Shown here: positions 35,972 to 43,989 of the stretch, piece by piece
How positions within the stretch are numbered: position 1 is the stretch's first letter
Layout: each line of letters begins with the position of its first letter
Assembly: GCF_017830045.1 (NCBI RefSeq)
Contig: NZ_JAEDXU010000001.1
Coordinates: forward strand, 1-64,000
DNA length: 64,000 nucleotides
DNA from: Enterococcus larvae
Lineage (GTDB): Bacteria; Bacillota; Bacilli; Lactobacillales; Enterococcaceae
Direction of reading: 5' to 3'
The notes under the pieces: generated by a model
Told to the model about the DNA's origin: nothing
The model's input: the letters and a program-made list of their open reading frames with translations, nothing else
Databases searched by the model: none
Position numbers and translations under genes: made by a program

Positions 35972-37069
35972 CTAATCTTTTTTCTTCCTGTTCCTTTTTC
36001 TTCTGTGCGCATCTGCTCTTTGTCGATTTTTTTTGATCATAAGAATAATAAAGAAAATAATCCCGATGACTGCTAATACACTAACAACAATGATTGCTAT
36101 TAACTTCCAGTCCAGCCCTTTTTCCTGAACAAGACCTACATCCCGCTCATTGAATTTATCGGCTTCTTCATTTGTTATCTCAAAATCTTCTGACCATTCC
36201 CATTTACGATTGCCGGATGTTACCAATATTGCAGCAGTGTATTCTCCCGCTGCCATTCGTTCGCCATTCATACTGATTGGAAATTTAAGAAATGTGTTAG
36301 GCGCCATTCGCATCGCTGTCTGCTTCCGCTCGTAAAGGACACTGTTGTTTCCTTTTTTATTTATCTGAACCTCTACTGTCATATCATTTAAATAAGATGC
36401 AATTACGTTGGAGAAGTCTACAAAGATAGCATTTCTATGATTATCCTGATCTGCGTAAACACTGTTCAATGCCAAATCGGCTTCGGGAAGATCTTCTGAT
36501 TCCTGTAAAAGAACCCCTACAACATATGCATATTGATTGATGATCCTAGAACCACCTTCGTCGGAGGCTTGCTCGTCTTGGTTAGCCCTCATTAACTGAA
36601 TCCCTCCGGCTATCACACCGTCAATACCTGTATCCGGCATTTGTATCTTCATAGCCAAATGCTTTGTCTCTCCCGGCTCGAGTGTAATAGAATCTGGACC
36701 AGTGACAATATCAGTGAAATCAAACTTCAGTGACGGATCATTTTCAATATCAGAATCGCCATATTCAATCACGCCATTTTGATTTGTTTTAGCTCCGTTC
36801 AAGCTTACATTTATTTCTACAATTTCTGTACTGGGATTACTCAGTGAAATTTGGATCGTCTGTTCTTGCCCTTGACTCATTTTCAGCTTGAAGTAGCCAA
36901 TATCTTCTTCCATTTGATTATCTGGAAAATTGATGCTGTAAGTAAAGCCCGTTGCTCCTGACACATCACCACTTTCGTCAGCAAATACTGCTCCCTCAGT
37001 TGAAAAAAATGATACAAATACCATTGTCAAAAAAGTAAATACTACTATTGGATGTAGCCGTCTCTCCAT
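35972..37069 (-). CDS. WxL-interacting protein (DUF916/DUF3324)
   Basis: The 365-aa protein has a signal peptide (to about ADESG), a peptidoglycan-binding DUF916 domain (about 45-155; GFTYSINFPDNQMEEDIGYF, LEPGETKHLAMKIQMPD), a DUF3324 host/WxL-binding domain (about 165-300; ADLALNSVYADQ, AGEYTAAILVTSGNRKWEW) and a C-terminal membrane segment followed by a basic tail (KKNRQRADAHRRKRNRKKKD). It is thought to hold WxL proteins at the cell wall. I prefer ATG at 37069 (GAGG 9 nt upstream); a start at 37090 is possible. Confidence 0.88.
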   Translation of the reverse strand: MERRLHPIVVFTFLTMVFVSFFSTEGAVFADESGDVSGATGFTYSINFPDNQMEEDIGYFKLKMSQGQEQTIQISLSNPSTEIVEINVSLNGAKTNQNGVIEYGDSDIENDPSLKFDFTDIVTGPDSITLEPGETKHLAMKIQMPDTGIDGVIAGGIQLMRANQDEQASDEGGSRIINQYAYVVGVLLQESEDLPEADLALNSVYADQDNHRNAIFVDFSNVIASYLNDMTVEVQINKKGNNSVLYERKQTAMRMAPNTFLKFPISMNGERMAAGEYTAAILVTSGNRKWEWSEDFEITNEEADKFNERDVGLVQEKGLDWKLIAIIVVSVLAVIGIIFFIILMIKKNRQRADAHRRKRNRKKKD

Positions 37070-37278
37070 AATTAAAAACCTCATTCTCATCTTTATTTCT
37101 ATGTAAACATACCTTCTTTGTCAAAAAGCTTAGCCGATCTACTCACGCTTTCATAAACAGAATATAAAACAGAAGCATTGCTCCTGAAGATAAATCGAAA
37201 TATCCGACGATTCCTCAATATTTCTTTCTATCCACAAGAGCGAAACACTCCTGTCCTTATCTCAACAAAGTGAGTAAA

Positions 37279-38052
37279 TTATGCTGCTGCTACAATTGAC
37301 CAAGTGATTTTAGCAGTATATGTGTCTTCCGCCATGTTAGAAGCTGTTGCCGCTGGAACTGTCAGCAATACAGATTCAGCATCTGTTCCTGGAGTTCCAG
37401 TTGTAGAAGTCTCACTTTGACCAAACTCAATGATATAACGACCTTTACCTTCTTGAGCATCTTTATCCGCTGTAACAACTGTTGATGCAACATTCAATTG
37501 TAGTGTGAATGCTGATGAAACGTTAGAAGGAACCGTATTTGTGTTATCGCCTTGTGCTACTGCCATTCCGTTGTTGTATGAAACAGTTGAAGAAGTCAAT
37601 ACATTAGAAGCGTCTGTTCCTGTAAACTGTTGTGTCATTTTAGCTGATATTGTGTAGCCGAAAGAACTTGCTGAACGGATGTCGCGCCATTGTACATAAG
37701 CACCACGTGTTTCAGTTCCACCACCAAAGCTCATTGGCAATGCGTAAGCTGTTACTTCATTTGCAGAAGTTTTGATTGTACCAAAATCCAAGTCTGTTGT
37801 TTTTTCAATCATCAAAGCACCAAGATCCGGGTTTGTATTCTCGTCTGGTCCATCAGGATCTGGTTCTGGTAAAATCTCATCTGGATCTTCTGGATCGACT
37901 GTCCCAGGAATTTGCTCGTCTCCGCCTTCTTCAACGATAACATTTCCTGTTGAATCTAGCTCAGTTGCATCCGCAAATGCCGTCATTGGTGAAAGTGCTC
38001 CTACTGTCAGTGCAGCTACTAATGCAGCTGAAGATAATGTTCTAAGTTTCAT
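37279..38052 (-). CDS. Small secreted WxL-domain surface protein
   Basis: The 257-aa product has a signal peptide (MKLRTLSSAALVAALTVGAL, cleavage near AFA-DA), an acidic Pro/Asp/Glu-rich linker (residues 38-80; EDPDEILPEPDPDGPDEN) and a WxL domain (about 85-257) with GAYVQWRDIR as the first motif and the C-terminal YTAKITWSIVAA. WxL domains bind peptidoglycan non-covalently. AGGAGG precedes ATG at 38052; the frame is open further upstream but without a site. It is the commonest type of protein in such clusters. Confidence 0.88.
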   Translation of the reverse strand: MKLRTLSSAALVAALTVGALSPMTAFADATELDSTGNVIVEEGGDEQIPGTVDPEDPDEILPEPDPDGPDENTNPDLGALMIEKTTDLDFGTIKTSANEVTAYALPMSFGGGTETRGAYVQWRDIRSASSFGYTISAKMTQQFTGTDASNVLTSSTVSYNNGMAVAQGDNTNTVPSNVSSAFTLQLNVASTVVTADKDAQEGKGRYIIEFGQSETSTTGTPGTDAESVLLTVPAATASNMAEDTYTAKITWSIVAAA

Positions 38053-38128
38053 ATGTGTTTTTCCTCCTAAGATATGTGTGTAGTGTTTTTCTATTTGATA
38101 CTCAGGTTTCCCTGAGGGCATCACAATT

Positions 38129-38935
38129 TTATGGTAGTGCTGCAAGAATCCAAGTAATTTCTGTTTCATAATAAACCGGATGTATTTTTACCTTTTCAGG
38201 TATAGATAGAGTGATAGCAGAATTGCTGTACATCGGTTTATTGTATAGTTCATCAATCACAGGATTACCTGCTTGATCAATAACTGGTGCTAGAGTCGCT
38301 TCCTGATTATCGGTATTGGTTTTTGAAGCACCAAAGCTGATTGTCCAAACACCTCTACCTGTTCCAACAGTTGCTGTCGCCAGCTCATACGCCGTATTAT
38401 TTGCACTTAATGCAATCGTTTCTCTTGTAACATTAGGTGCATCACTGGAGCTACTGCTGTTAGCCCAAGCTTTATCCAATGAAAGAACAGAGCCTATCAG
38501 TTCCTGCTCATCAGCATTTTGAATCACAGAATTTCTAAAAGGATGGTTCTGTTTCACTTGTAATGTCCATCCTGTGGACGTTGTTCGTTGGTCGGTAATT
38601 TGAATATAACTGCCTCTAGCTGCTGTGTCGCTAAAAAACTGCTGCGCCAACCCTTTATAGACTCGTTCGCTTTCCGTGATTTGAACATCACCAAAATCCA
38701 ATGAAGAAGCATAATCAATACGTAATGTACCTTTTGTCGATGGCCCTTCACCAGGATTGACTGTATCCTCCGGATTTTCCGGATCAACCGGAACTGTCGT
38801 ATCACTGACTTCTACTTTTATAGATCCATCACTTCCTAAGGAATTCTCCGTTGCTTGAGCAGCATTACCTGTTGCACTTATTGACAAAAGCAGCAATATC
38901 GCTGAACCAATAAGTCTTTGCTCCCAACATCTCAT
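38129..38935 (-). CDS. Second small WxL-domain surface protein
   Basis: The 268-aa protein has a signal peptide (IGSAILLLLSISATGNAAQA), a short acidic Pro-rich linker (PVDPENPEDTVNPGEGPST) and a WxL-like domain ending YYETEITWILAALP. The first tryptophan motif is degenerate (SYIQITDQR instead of W-x-L/D). Its start overlaps the stop of the sortase-anchored gene as ATGA. The next gene begins 76 nt downstream, with no terminator visible between. Confidence 0.85.
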   Translation of the reverse strand: MRCWEQRLIGSAILLLLSISATGNAAQATENSLGSDGSIKVEVSDTTVPVDPENPEDTVNPGEGPSTKGTLRIDYASSLDFGDVQITESERVYKGLAQQFFSDTAARGSYIQITDQRTTSTGWTLQVKQNHPFRNSVIQNADEQELIGSVLSLDKAWANSSSSSDAPNVTRETIALSANNTAYELATATVGTGRGVWTISFGASKTNTDNQEATLAPVIDQAGNPVIDELYNKPMYSNSAITLSIPEKVKIHPVYYETEITWILAALP

Positions 38936-39297
38936 GGCTTGTCCCCCTCTCTACGTTTACGTAAAAAGAGCAGTGACAATAAAATGAGTAGTATACTGCT
39001 GCCGATAAAGCTGTAATTCTTTATAAGTTCACCTGTGCTGGGATATTTCCCGGCTGGCTTCTCCACAGTGGCGGAGTCGGTTATTTCACTTGTACTCGGT
39101 TGACTTGTATTCGGTTCATCTGATGTGGTTGACTCAGTGGATGAACTTGTCGTTGATCCTTCGTAAAATGAGATCTTACCACCCGTTTTTACCTGTCCTC
39201 CTGCTCCATCACTCGCATGGACAACAACTGGAGTACTAAAAATACTTAGAATCACAACCCAGGAGCAGAATAGAACGATTATTTTCTTACATCTCAT
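38932..39297 (-). CDS. Small LPXTG-like sortase-anchored protein
   Basis: The 121-aa protein has a signal peptide (residues 1-29, cleavage near VHA-SD), a Ser/Thr-rich stalk (STTSSSTESTTSDEPNTSQP) and a sorting signal YPSTGE, followed by a hydrophobic helix (FIGSSILLILLSLLFL) and RKRREG. The usual Leu is Tyr, so a variant sortase specificity is likely. AAGGAGAG precedes ATG at 39297. Small anchored proteins of this type are a standard part of WxL loci. Confidence 0.8.
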   Translation of the reverse strand: MRCKKIIVLFCSWVVILSIFSTPVVVHASDGAGGQVKTGGKISFYEGSTTSSSTESTTSDEPNTSQPSTSEITDSATVEKPAGKYPSTGELIKNYSFIGSSILLILLSLLFLRKRREGDKP

Positions 39298-39311
39298 TTT
39301 TTTCTCTCCTT

Positions 39312-42098
39312 CTAAGGCTGACCGGCCATCACTTTCCAAGTAATCACGCCGACATAATCTCCTGTATAAACAATATCCGATGATTCGATTTGAAGTTTCA
39401 CACCATCTGTACCAGCGGAATCTCCCCAAGTATCACTTATGTTCAATACCCCTGCGGCTCCTGTGGTATTCAAGTAAACTGGTACCGCATTACTATCTAA
39501 AATTGTTTCATCTCCGTTATAGACATAGCGTAATGCGTTGTTCAATATCTTCCCATCTTGATTTTTCATCGGCGCAGATAATGTAGCTGTTAAGTGCCAA
39601 CCATCTTCAGCACTAGCTCTAGTATCAGTTACCACCAAGTTTTCATCAAAATAGGGGTTCTCTACTCGCTTAGCAGTTGCATTATATGTGAGTGAACCAA
39701 AATCCAACGCACTAGGTACGGAAGTCAAACTCAAAAGTCCTCGTATTTTATATTGAACAGTAACTGTCGCTGCATTGATTGCTACCGCAGTTTCATTCGA
39801 CGGACGTTCAGCTATTTCGTAGCCAGCAGTTTCCAGATTTGCTAATTGTGCTGTCACATTTGGTTGCTGCAGCAGATTGATCGTATCGCCAATCTGAGCA
39901 TCTATAGTGACTGTGTATCCTGAAAGCACCTGATTCACTTCATTAACAAATTCAACCGTCAAAACAGATGAGATATCTGTTTGCTTAAAGACATATTTGA
40001 CAGTGATATTAGTTTCAGGTATTTCCAGCCTATCTTCATCATCAGGTCTGGCTATCACTTCATAGTGATCTCCCAAAAGATCATCGATTACTGCAGTTAT
40101 AGCTGTATCTCCAGTCAAATCAACGATTGATACAACATCTTTTAATTGTGTAATCGGTGTCCGCAAATTGTTATCCTCTTCGTCAACAAACCTGACTGTT
40201 AAAGAAACTTGATTTCTCTTATAGTAAAAATTGACAGTTTGCGGTGTATCGGTAAAGTTTCCTGTAGCTGATCCTTCTGTACGATCATACGTATAATACG
40301 GAATAGCCTGTGGTGATTCAGAAAAGCCTTCTCCAAGCTCGCCATAAATCGTTTTACTATTTACTCCCGCAATCGGCGTGCCCGAATCATTCAAATAATG
40401 AAACGTAACACTTCCTATATTGGGGATAGTAACAACTGCTTCACCAGAAATTCCCCAGGCAGCTCCCGAAGCAGAAAAGACTTCTACTACTGTAGCAAGT
40501 GATATATCATCATCATCTGTTGTTACCTCCGCATCAAAAGTCAGATCATATGCCCGGCTAGTTGTTAGCTGTAAATTAGACAATTTGATTGTTTGATTTG
40601 ATATTTCCAACTGGCTGTCATCCACAGGATTGCCGTCAAAAAATACTGTTCCACTCTTATATGCTAATCCCTCTGGTAAGTTGATTACAACAGAGGCTCC
40701 ATCTCCGCTCAAAATTGCATCCTCATCGGGTACAATAGAATCGGTGAAGCGAACTGTATCATTTTTGAAGGCTTTTACAGTAGTATCTATCGCTGAGCTT
40801 TGAGTAATATTCTGAACTTTTAAATCATGTGTTGTATTCCCTGGAATTTCCGTCATGGCGATTCTGGCATCCATCATTAACTGACCTGTTGCACCAGTAA
40901 ATCCCCAGTACACTGATGTACCGCCAAATGCTGTATTCAAATTAGCCACAGTATACGAGTTACTTCCAAAACCATCAATTGTATAATGAAGTGTTCGTGT
41001 TGCTGCATCCCATCGAATATCCAGTGTTCGCCAAGTATCATTTGACATTCGATCAGCTGCTGTAGCACTATTGGTTGGAGCGACTAGCAATCCATGGTGT
41101 GTTCTGTTTGCGGATTGATCATTTCGGCCTGCTGGAATCATGACAGCAATATGCCCTCCACTAGTGGAGACATTTGAATCGATATTTCCGTTGTTGAAGG
41201 GGTCGAATTCCAAGGCAATAGCATTTCGAATAAAATTGCTGGAATTAGCTGAATTGACACTATAGATACCTAGCCCCGCTCCCCCCGGTCCCACAACTGT
41301 ATTAGGAGTCGTTTCCATCCTTGGATCATTCTGAAAAGCCATCGTGATACCATCTGCAACTGTGCTGTTTGAAGTTGTTGTTCCATTATTCCCATTCCCC
41401 AAGTAGATATATGAGGTAAATGAAAAATCTCTTAATAGATTAATTTTCCGCTTAGACCAAATTGCTCCGGTCTGGGAATTTCCCCCGACGATTTGAAGAA
41501 CTCTTCCTTCATCCATCAGGTTTGGCCCTGAACCGATTGGACTTCTAAACACATCCGATAAAGAGATTGAGTCTGTCGGAAAGACATTAGCCCCTGACCA
41601 TGAGCCAGTTCGCAGTTCATTAGCAGCTGAAAACTCCGCCAAAGCCGTAAAATCAAGATTCCTTTCAACAATCAATCCACCCTTTGGATCAAACAGTCTG
41701 ATTACAGATTGCTCTGAATCATCACTTTTTTGAACTTCAACGGTCAAATCAAATGACTGGGCATCCTCGCTAAAAAAAACGACTTTTTTCGATGTACCAT
41801 CTCCATTGTCTAAGACAGCTACTTTATCCTCATCCTTATTGATGATGCCGGCTTCTATCGTCTCAGCCGTCACCTCATCCACCCCTTCAAAATCAAATGT
41901 ATATTCTCCAGATTCAGGATTCGGAATCGATATATCAATAAGCAGCTTATCCTCTTCAAGAGTCGTCCTTGTTTTAACAATTGTTTCCGTTTCTGCTCCT
42001 CGTATCAAGGATATGTCGTTATTCCAGATAACAAGTACAGCCGTCAATAATAAAACGATAATTGAGCCAAGTACCCAAGACTTTTTTCCGATTTTCAT
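39312..42098 (-). CDS. Large lectin-MucBP-WxL surface protein
   Basis: The 928-aa protein starts with a signal/anchor segment (9-30) and a beta-rich region to about 175. An L-type (legume-like) lectin domain follows at about 185-420, with VADGITMAFQND, AIALEFDPFNNGNI and DARIAMTEIPG. Next is a DUF11/adhesin-like domain (425-560) and two to three MucBP-type modules (565-770; VTFHYLNDSGTPIAG, LTVRFVDEEDNN, LTVEFVNEVNQVL). It ends in a WxL domain (about 775-928; closing VGVITWKVMAGQP). It is a likely glycan-binding adhesin and the first gene of the WxL operon, with AAAGGAG 12 nt upstream of the ATG. Confidence 0.88.
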   Translation of the reverse strand: MKIGKKSWVLGSIIVLLLTAVLVIWNNDISLIRGAETETIVKTRTTLEEDKLLIDISIPNPESGEYTFDFEGVDEVTAETIEAGIINKDEDKVAVLDNGDGTSKKVVFFSEDAQSFDLTVEVQKSDDSEQSVIRLFDPKGGLIVERNLDFTALAEFSAANELRTGSWSGANVFPTDSISLSDVFRSPIGSGPNLMDEGRVLQIVGGNSQTGAIWSKRKINLLRDFSFTSYIYLGNGNNGTTTSNSTVADGITMAFQNDPRMETTPNTVVGPGGAGLGIYSVNSANSSNFIRNAIALEFDPFNNGNIDSNVSTSGGHIAVMIPAGRNDQSANRTHHGLLVAPTNSATAADRMSNDTWRTLDIRWDAATRTLHYTIDGFGSNSYTVANLNTAFGGTSVYWGFTGATGQLMMDARIAMTEIPGNTTHDLKVQNITQSSAIDTTVKAFKNDTVRFTDSIVPDEDAILSGDGASVVINLPEGLAYKSGTVFFDGNPVDDSQLEISNQTIKLSNLQLTTSRAYDLTFDAEVTTDDDDISLATVVEVFSASGAAWGISGEAVVTIPNIGSVTFHYLNDSGTPIAGVNSKTIYGELGEGFSESPQAIPYYTYDRTEGSATGNFTDTPQTVNFYYKRNQVSLTVRFVDEEDNNLRTPITQLKDVVSIVDLTGDTAITAVIDDLLGDHYEVIARPDDEDRLEIPETNITVKYVFKQTDISSVLTVEFVNEVNQVLSGYTVTIDAQIGDTINLLQQPNVTAQLANLETAGYEIAERPSNETAVAINAATVTVQYKIRGLLSLTSVPSALDFGSLTYNATAKRVENPYFDENLVVTDTRASAEDGWHLTATLSAPMKNQDGKILNNALRYVYNGDETILDSNAVPVYLNTTGAAGVLNISDTWGDSAGTDGVKLQIESSDIVYTGDYVGVITWKVMAGQP

Positions 42099-42248
42099 TT
42101 AGTTACTTCATCTCCTTTCTCATACTTCTATGTATGCCTGTCTCAAAGACATACAAATCTATTTCAATTTCAAAAAAGGAGAGGATGCTTAGATTTCATA
42201 TTATGTTATTCCCTCAACTTTTCCTGAAAAGAAATACGAATCTATTAT

Positions 42249-42986
42249 CTACACTTCTCGATGCTTTCTAATATCTCCTGATAAATCCAGCATATACCCT
42301 TTAGATCGAACCGTGCGAATCACATCGGGAAGTATGCCGCTAGCTTCTATTTTTTTTCTTAGATGAAAAATGATATTTGCTATTCGAATTTTCGAATCAC
42401 GAATCTGCTTCTTCCATATTTCTTCTGATATTTCGCTGTATGTAACAGTAGTATTTAAATTTTTATAAAGTACATATAATGTCTTATACTCAATTTTCGT
42501 TAATGAAATTTCTTCATTTCCCAAAATTTGTACACTAAGGTTTCTAGAATTGAGCACAACTCTCTCAAGTGATTCTTTCCCCTTTTCCCCACTAATTCCT
42601 TCTTGATTTTTTCCAAAATCATTGGATAGATTGTTAATTTTATTTAAGTTGTTAGAGATAAGTAGTTGCAGTTCATCCTCTTGACAATCCTCTGGAACAA
42701 TTCCCAATGCACCTAATTGAAGATATACACTTCTCATCATTTGAGGTGTTTTTGATAAAAATGTCCACACATGAGCATCTGATTTTTCTTTAAGCTTTAT
42801 CAAAATGTTGCAAACCTCCGCTGCATCCTTGGTTGTATTTCCACGAATGATGACTACCTCTATTTTTGAAATCTTTTCTTCAAAATCCTCGGGTGTCAAT
42901 TGAACCACATCAATGTCTTTTTCTTTAAGTTTATCGAAGAATGATTCAGAAAAATTTTCCGATAAGCTGATAACCCCTGCAAGCAT
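42249..42986 (-). CDS. Winged-helix regulator of the WxL cluster with degenerate receiver
   Basis: The 245-aa protein has a C-terminal OmpR/PhoB-type winged helix (about 155-240; SLTKIEYKTLYVLYKNLN, IANIIFHLRKKI, RTVRSKGYML). The N-terminal 115 residues look like an alpha/beta receiver fold (VDVVQLTPEDFEEKISKIEV, VVIIRGNT) but lack the acidic pocket and the phospho-Asp in a clear position. No kinase gene is adjacent, so it is probably an orphan regulator. It is encoded directly upstream of the WxL operon on the same strand. Inverted and direct repeats in its upstream region are likely targets. Confidence 0.75.
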   Translation of the reverse strand: MLAGVISLSENFSESFFDKLKEKDIDVVQLTPEDFEEKISKIEVVIIRGNTTKDAAEVCNILIKLKEKSDAHVWTFLSKTPQMMRSVYLQLGALGIVPEDCQEDELQLLISNNLNKINNLSNDFGKNQEGISGEKGKESLERVVLNSRNLSVQILGNEEISLTKIEYKTLYVLYKNLNTTVTYSEISEEIWKKQIRDSKIRIANIIFHLRKKIEASGILPDVIRTVRSKGYMLDLSGDIRKHREV

Positions 42987-43056
42987 ACTAGATACATCTC
43001 CTTCATAACTTCCTTTATAACAAAAAACAAATCAAAACATGATTTTCTTGGTTTTT

Positions 43057-43081
43057 TCTCAAAGTATTTATCTTTGAGATA
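43057..43081. promoter_or_regulatory. Inverted repeat IR1 in the WxL regulator upstream region
   Basis: TCTCAAAG-tatttat-CTTTGAGA is an 8-bp perfect inverted repeat with a 7-nt spacer. Its reverse complement is nearly identical to the site at 43425-43451, so it is one copy of a dispersed element 370 bp apart. Confidence 0.65.
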
Positions 43082-43123
43082 TAGTTGATAATTCCTAATA
43101 GAAAAGAGTCTAATTTTCTTGAT

Positions 43124-43139
43124 GACGGCTTAATTGACG
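43124..43139. promoter_or_regulatory. Direct repeat DR1
   Basis: GACGGCTTAATTGACG recurs at 43233-43248 as GACGGCTTAACTGACG. The motif contains GAC-N9/10-GACG, as expected for a tandem half-site of an OmpR-type regulator. Confidence 0.55.
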
Positions 43140-43232
43140 CTTTATTTTATGAAGACTTGGGAAAGAAATTTCGATTTACATGTTAAAAAAATAGAGAATT
43201 TATATAAAATCACATGATGGTGTTTTTTGTCA

Positions 43233-43248
43233 GACGGCTTAACTGACG
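43233..43248. promoter_or_regulatory. Direct repeat DR2
   Basis: GACGGCTTAACTGACG differs from DR1 in one of 16 positions and has the same orientation, 109 bp away. Confidence 0.55.
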
Positions 43249-43424
43249 GTAAAAGCTGTCACAACGCCTATTTTTTGATATACATAACCGATATTATTGA
43301 TATCAAACTGTGTTTTATATCATATTTTTACAAAATTTATGAATAAATTGAGAGAAAAATGAGAAAAAAATTGTAGACTTGCTCCTTTTATTAGTTTAGA
43401 ATGAATTTGTAATCAAATAAATGT

Positions 43425-43451
43425 TATCTCAAAGATAAATATTTTGAGATA
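43425..43451. promoter_or_regulatory. Inverted repeat IR2 in the WxL regulator upstream region
   Basis: TATCTCAAA-gataaata-TTTTGAGATA is a palindromic site whose sequence equals the reverse complement of IR1 with one change. Apart from IR1, IR2, DR1 and DR2, the 1-kb stretch 42987-43989 contains only AT-rich DNA without a convincing gene. Confidence 0.65.
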
Positions 43452-43989
43452 CGATAAGACAGTCAAAATCATACATCTAGCTAGAACTATTCATAAGGTT
43501 ATCAAATAATCTACAACGTCTTAAAAATCGTTATTTTTTTGATATTCACTTGTTTTTTTATGCTACATACTCGTTTTTTTAAAATTGGCTTATTTCATTT
43601 CTTCAACAAAAGTCAGTATTGCAAAGAAAGTTAAATTAATTAAAAAATTATTTCAAAGCAGATAATGATCAGTAAATAGTCACCTTTTTCATCATAAAAT
43701 CAGCATAATCAATTCGCTTTAATTCCATTTTTTGACTTTCTACAAGCAAACCACAGCGTTAAATCGTGCAATCAACAAAAAAGAAGAGCAGCAGATTTTT
43801 CACTCCAAAATCAATTACTATCATAAATAGACGACGAACAAAAAGGTCATAGACAGTCTGATACTTCAACAGTCTATGACCCTATATAGTAAAGTTCTGT
43901 GTTACTAAATGACCCAAACAGATCACCCTTTTGCTTTTTTCAGTCTGCCGACCCCATTCATGGTATCACCCAATGGCGAAGAAATGTAT

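Noticed and set aside
37772-38083. Ser/Pro/Gly-rich open frame opposite the first small WxL gene
   Set aside because: It is the antisense of the acidic repeat linker of the WxL protein and lacks a ribosome binding site.
42987-43989. Origin of transfer or plasmid-type iterons
   Set aside because: There are only two copies of each repeat and no relaxase or replication gene nearby; regulator binding sites explain them better.
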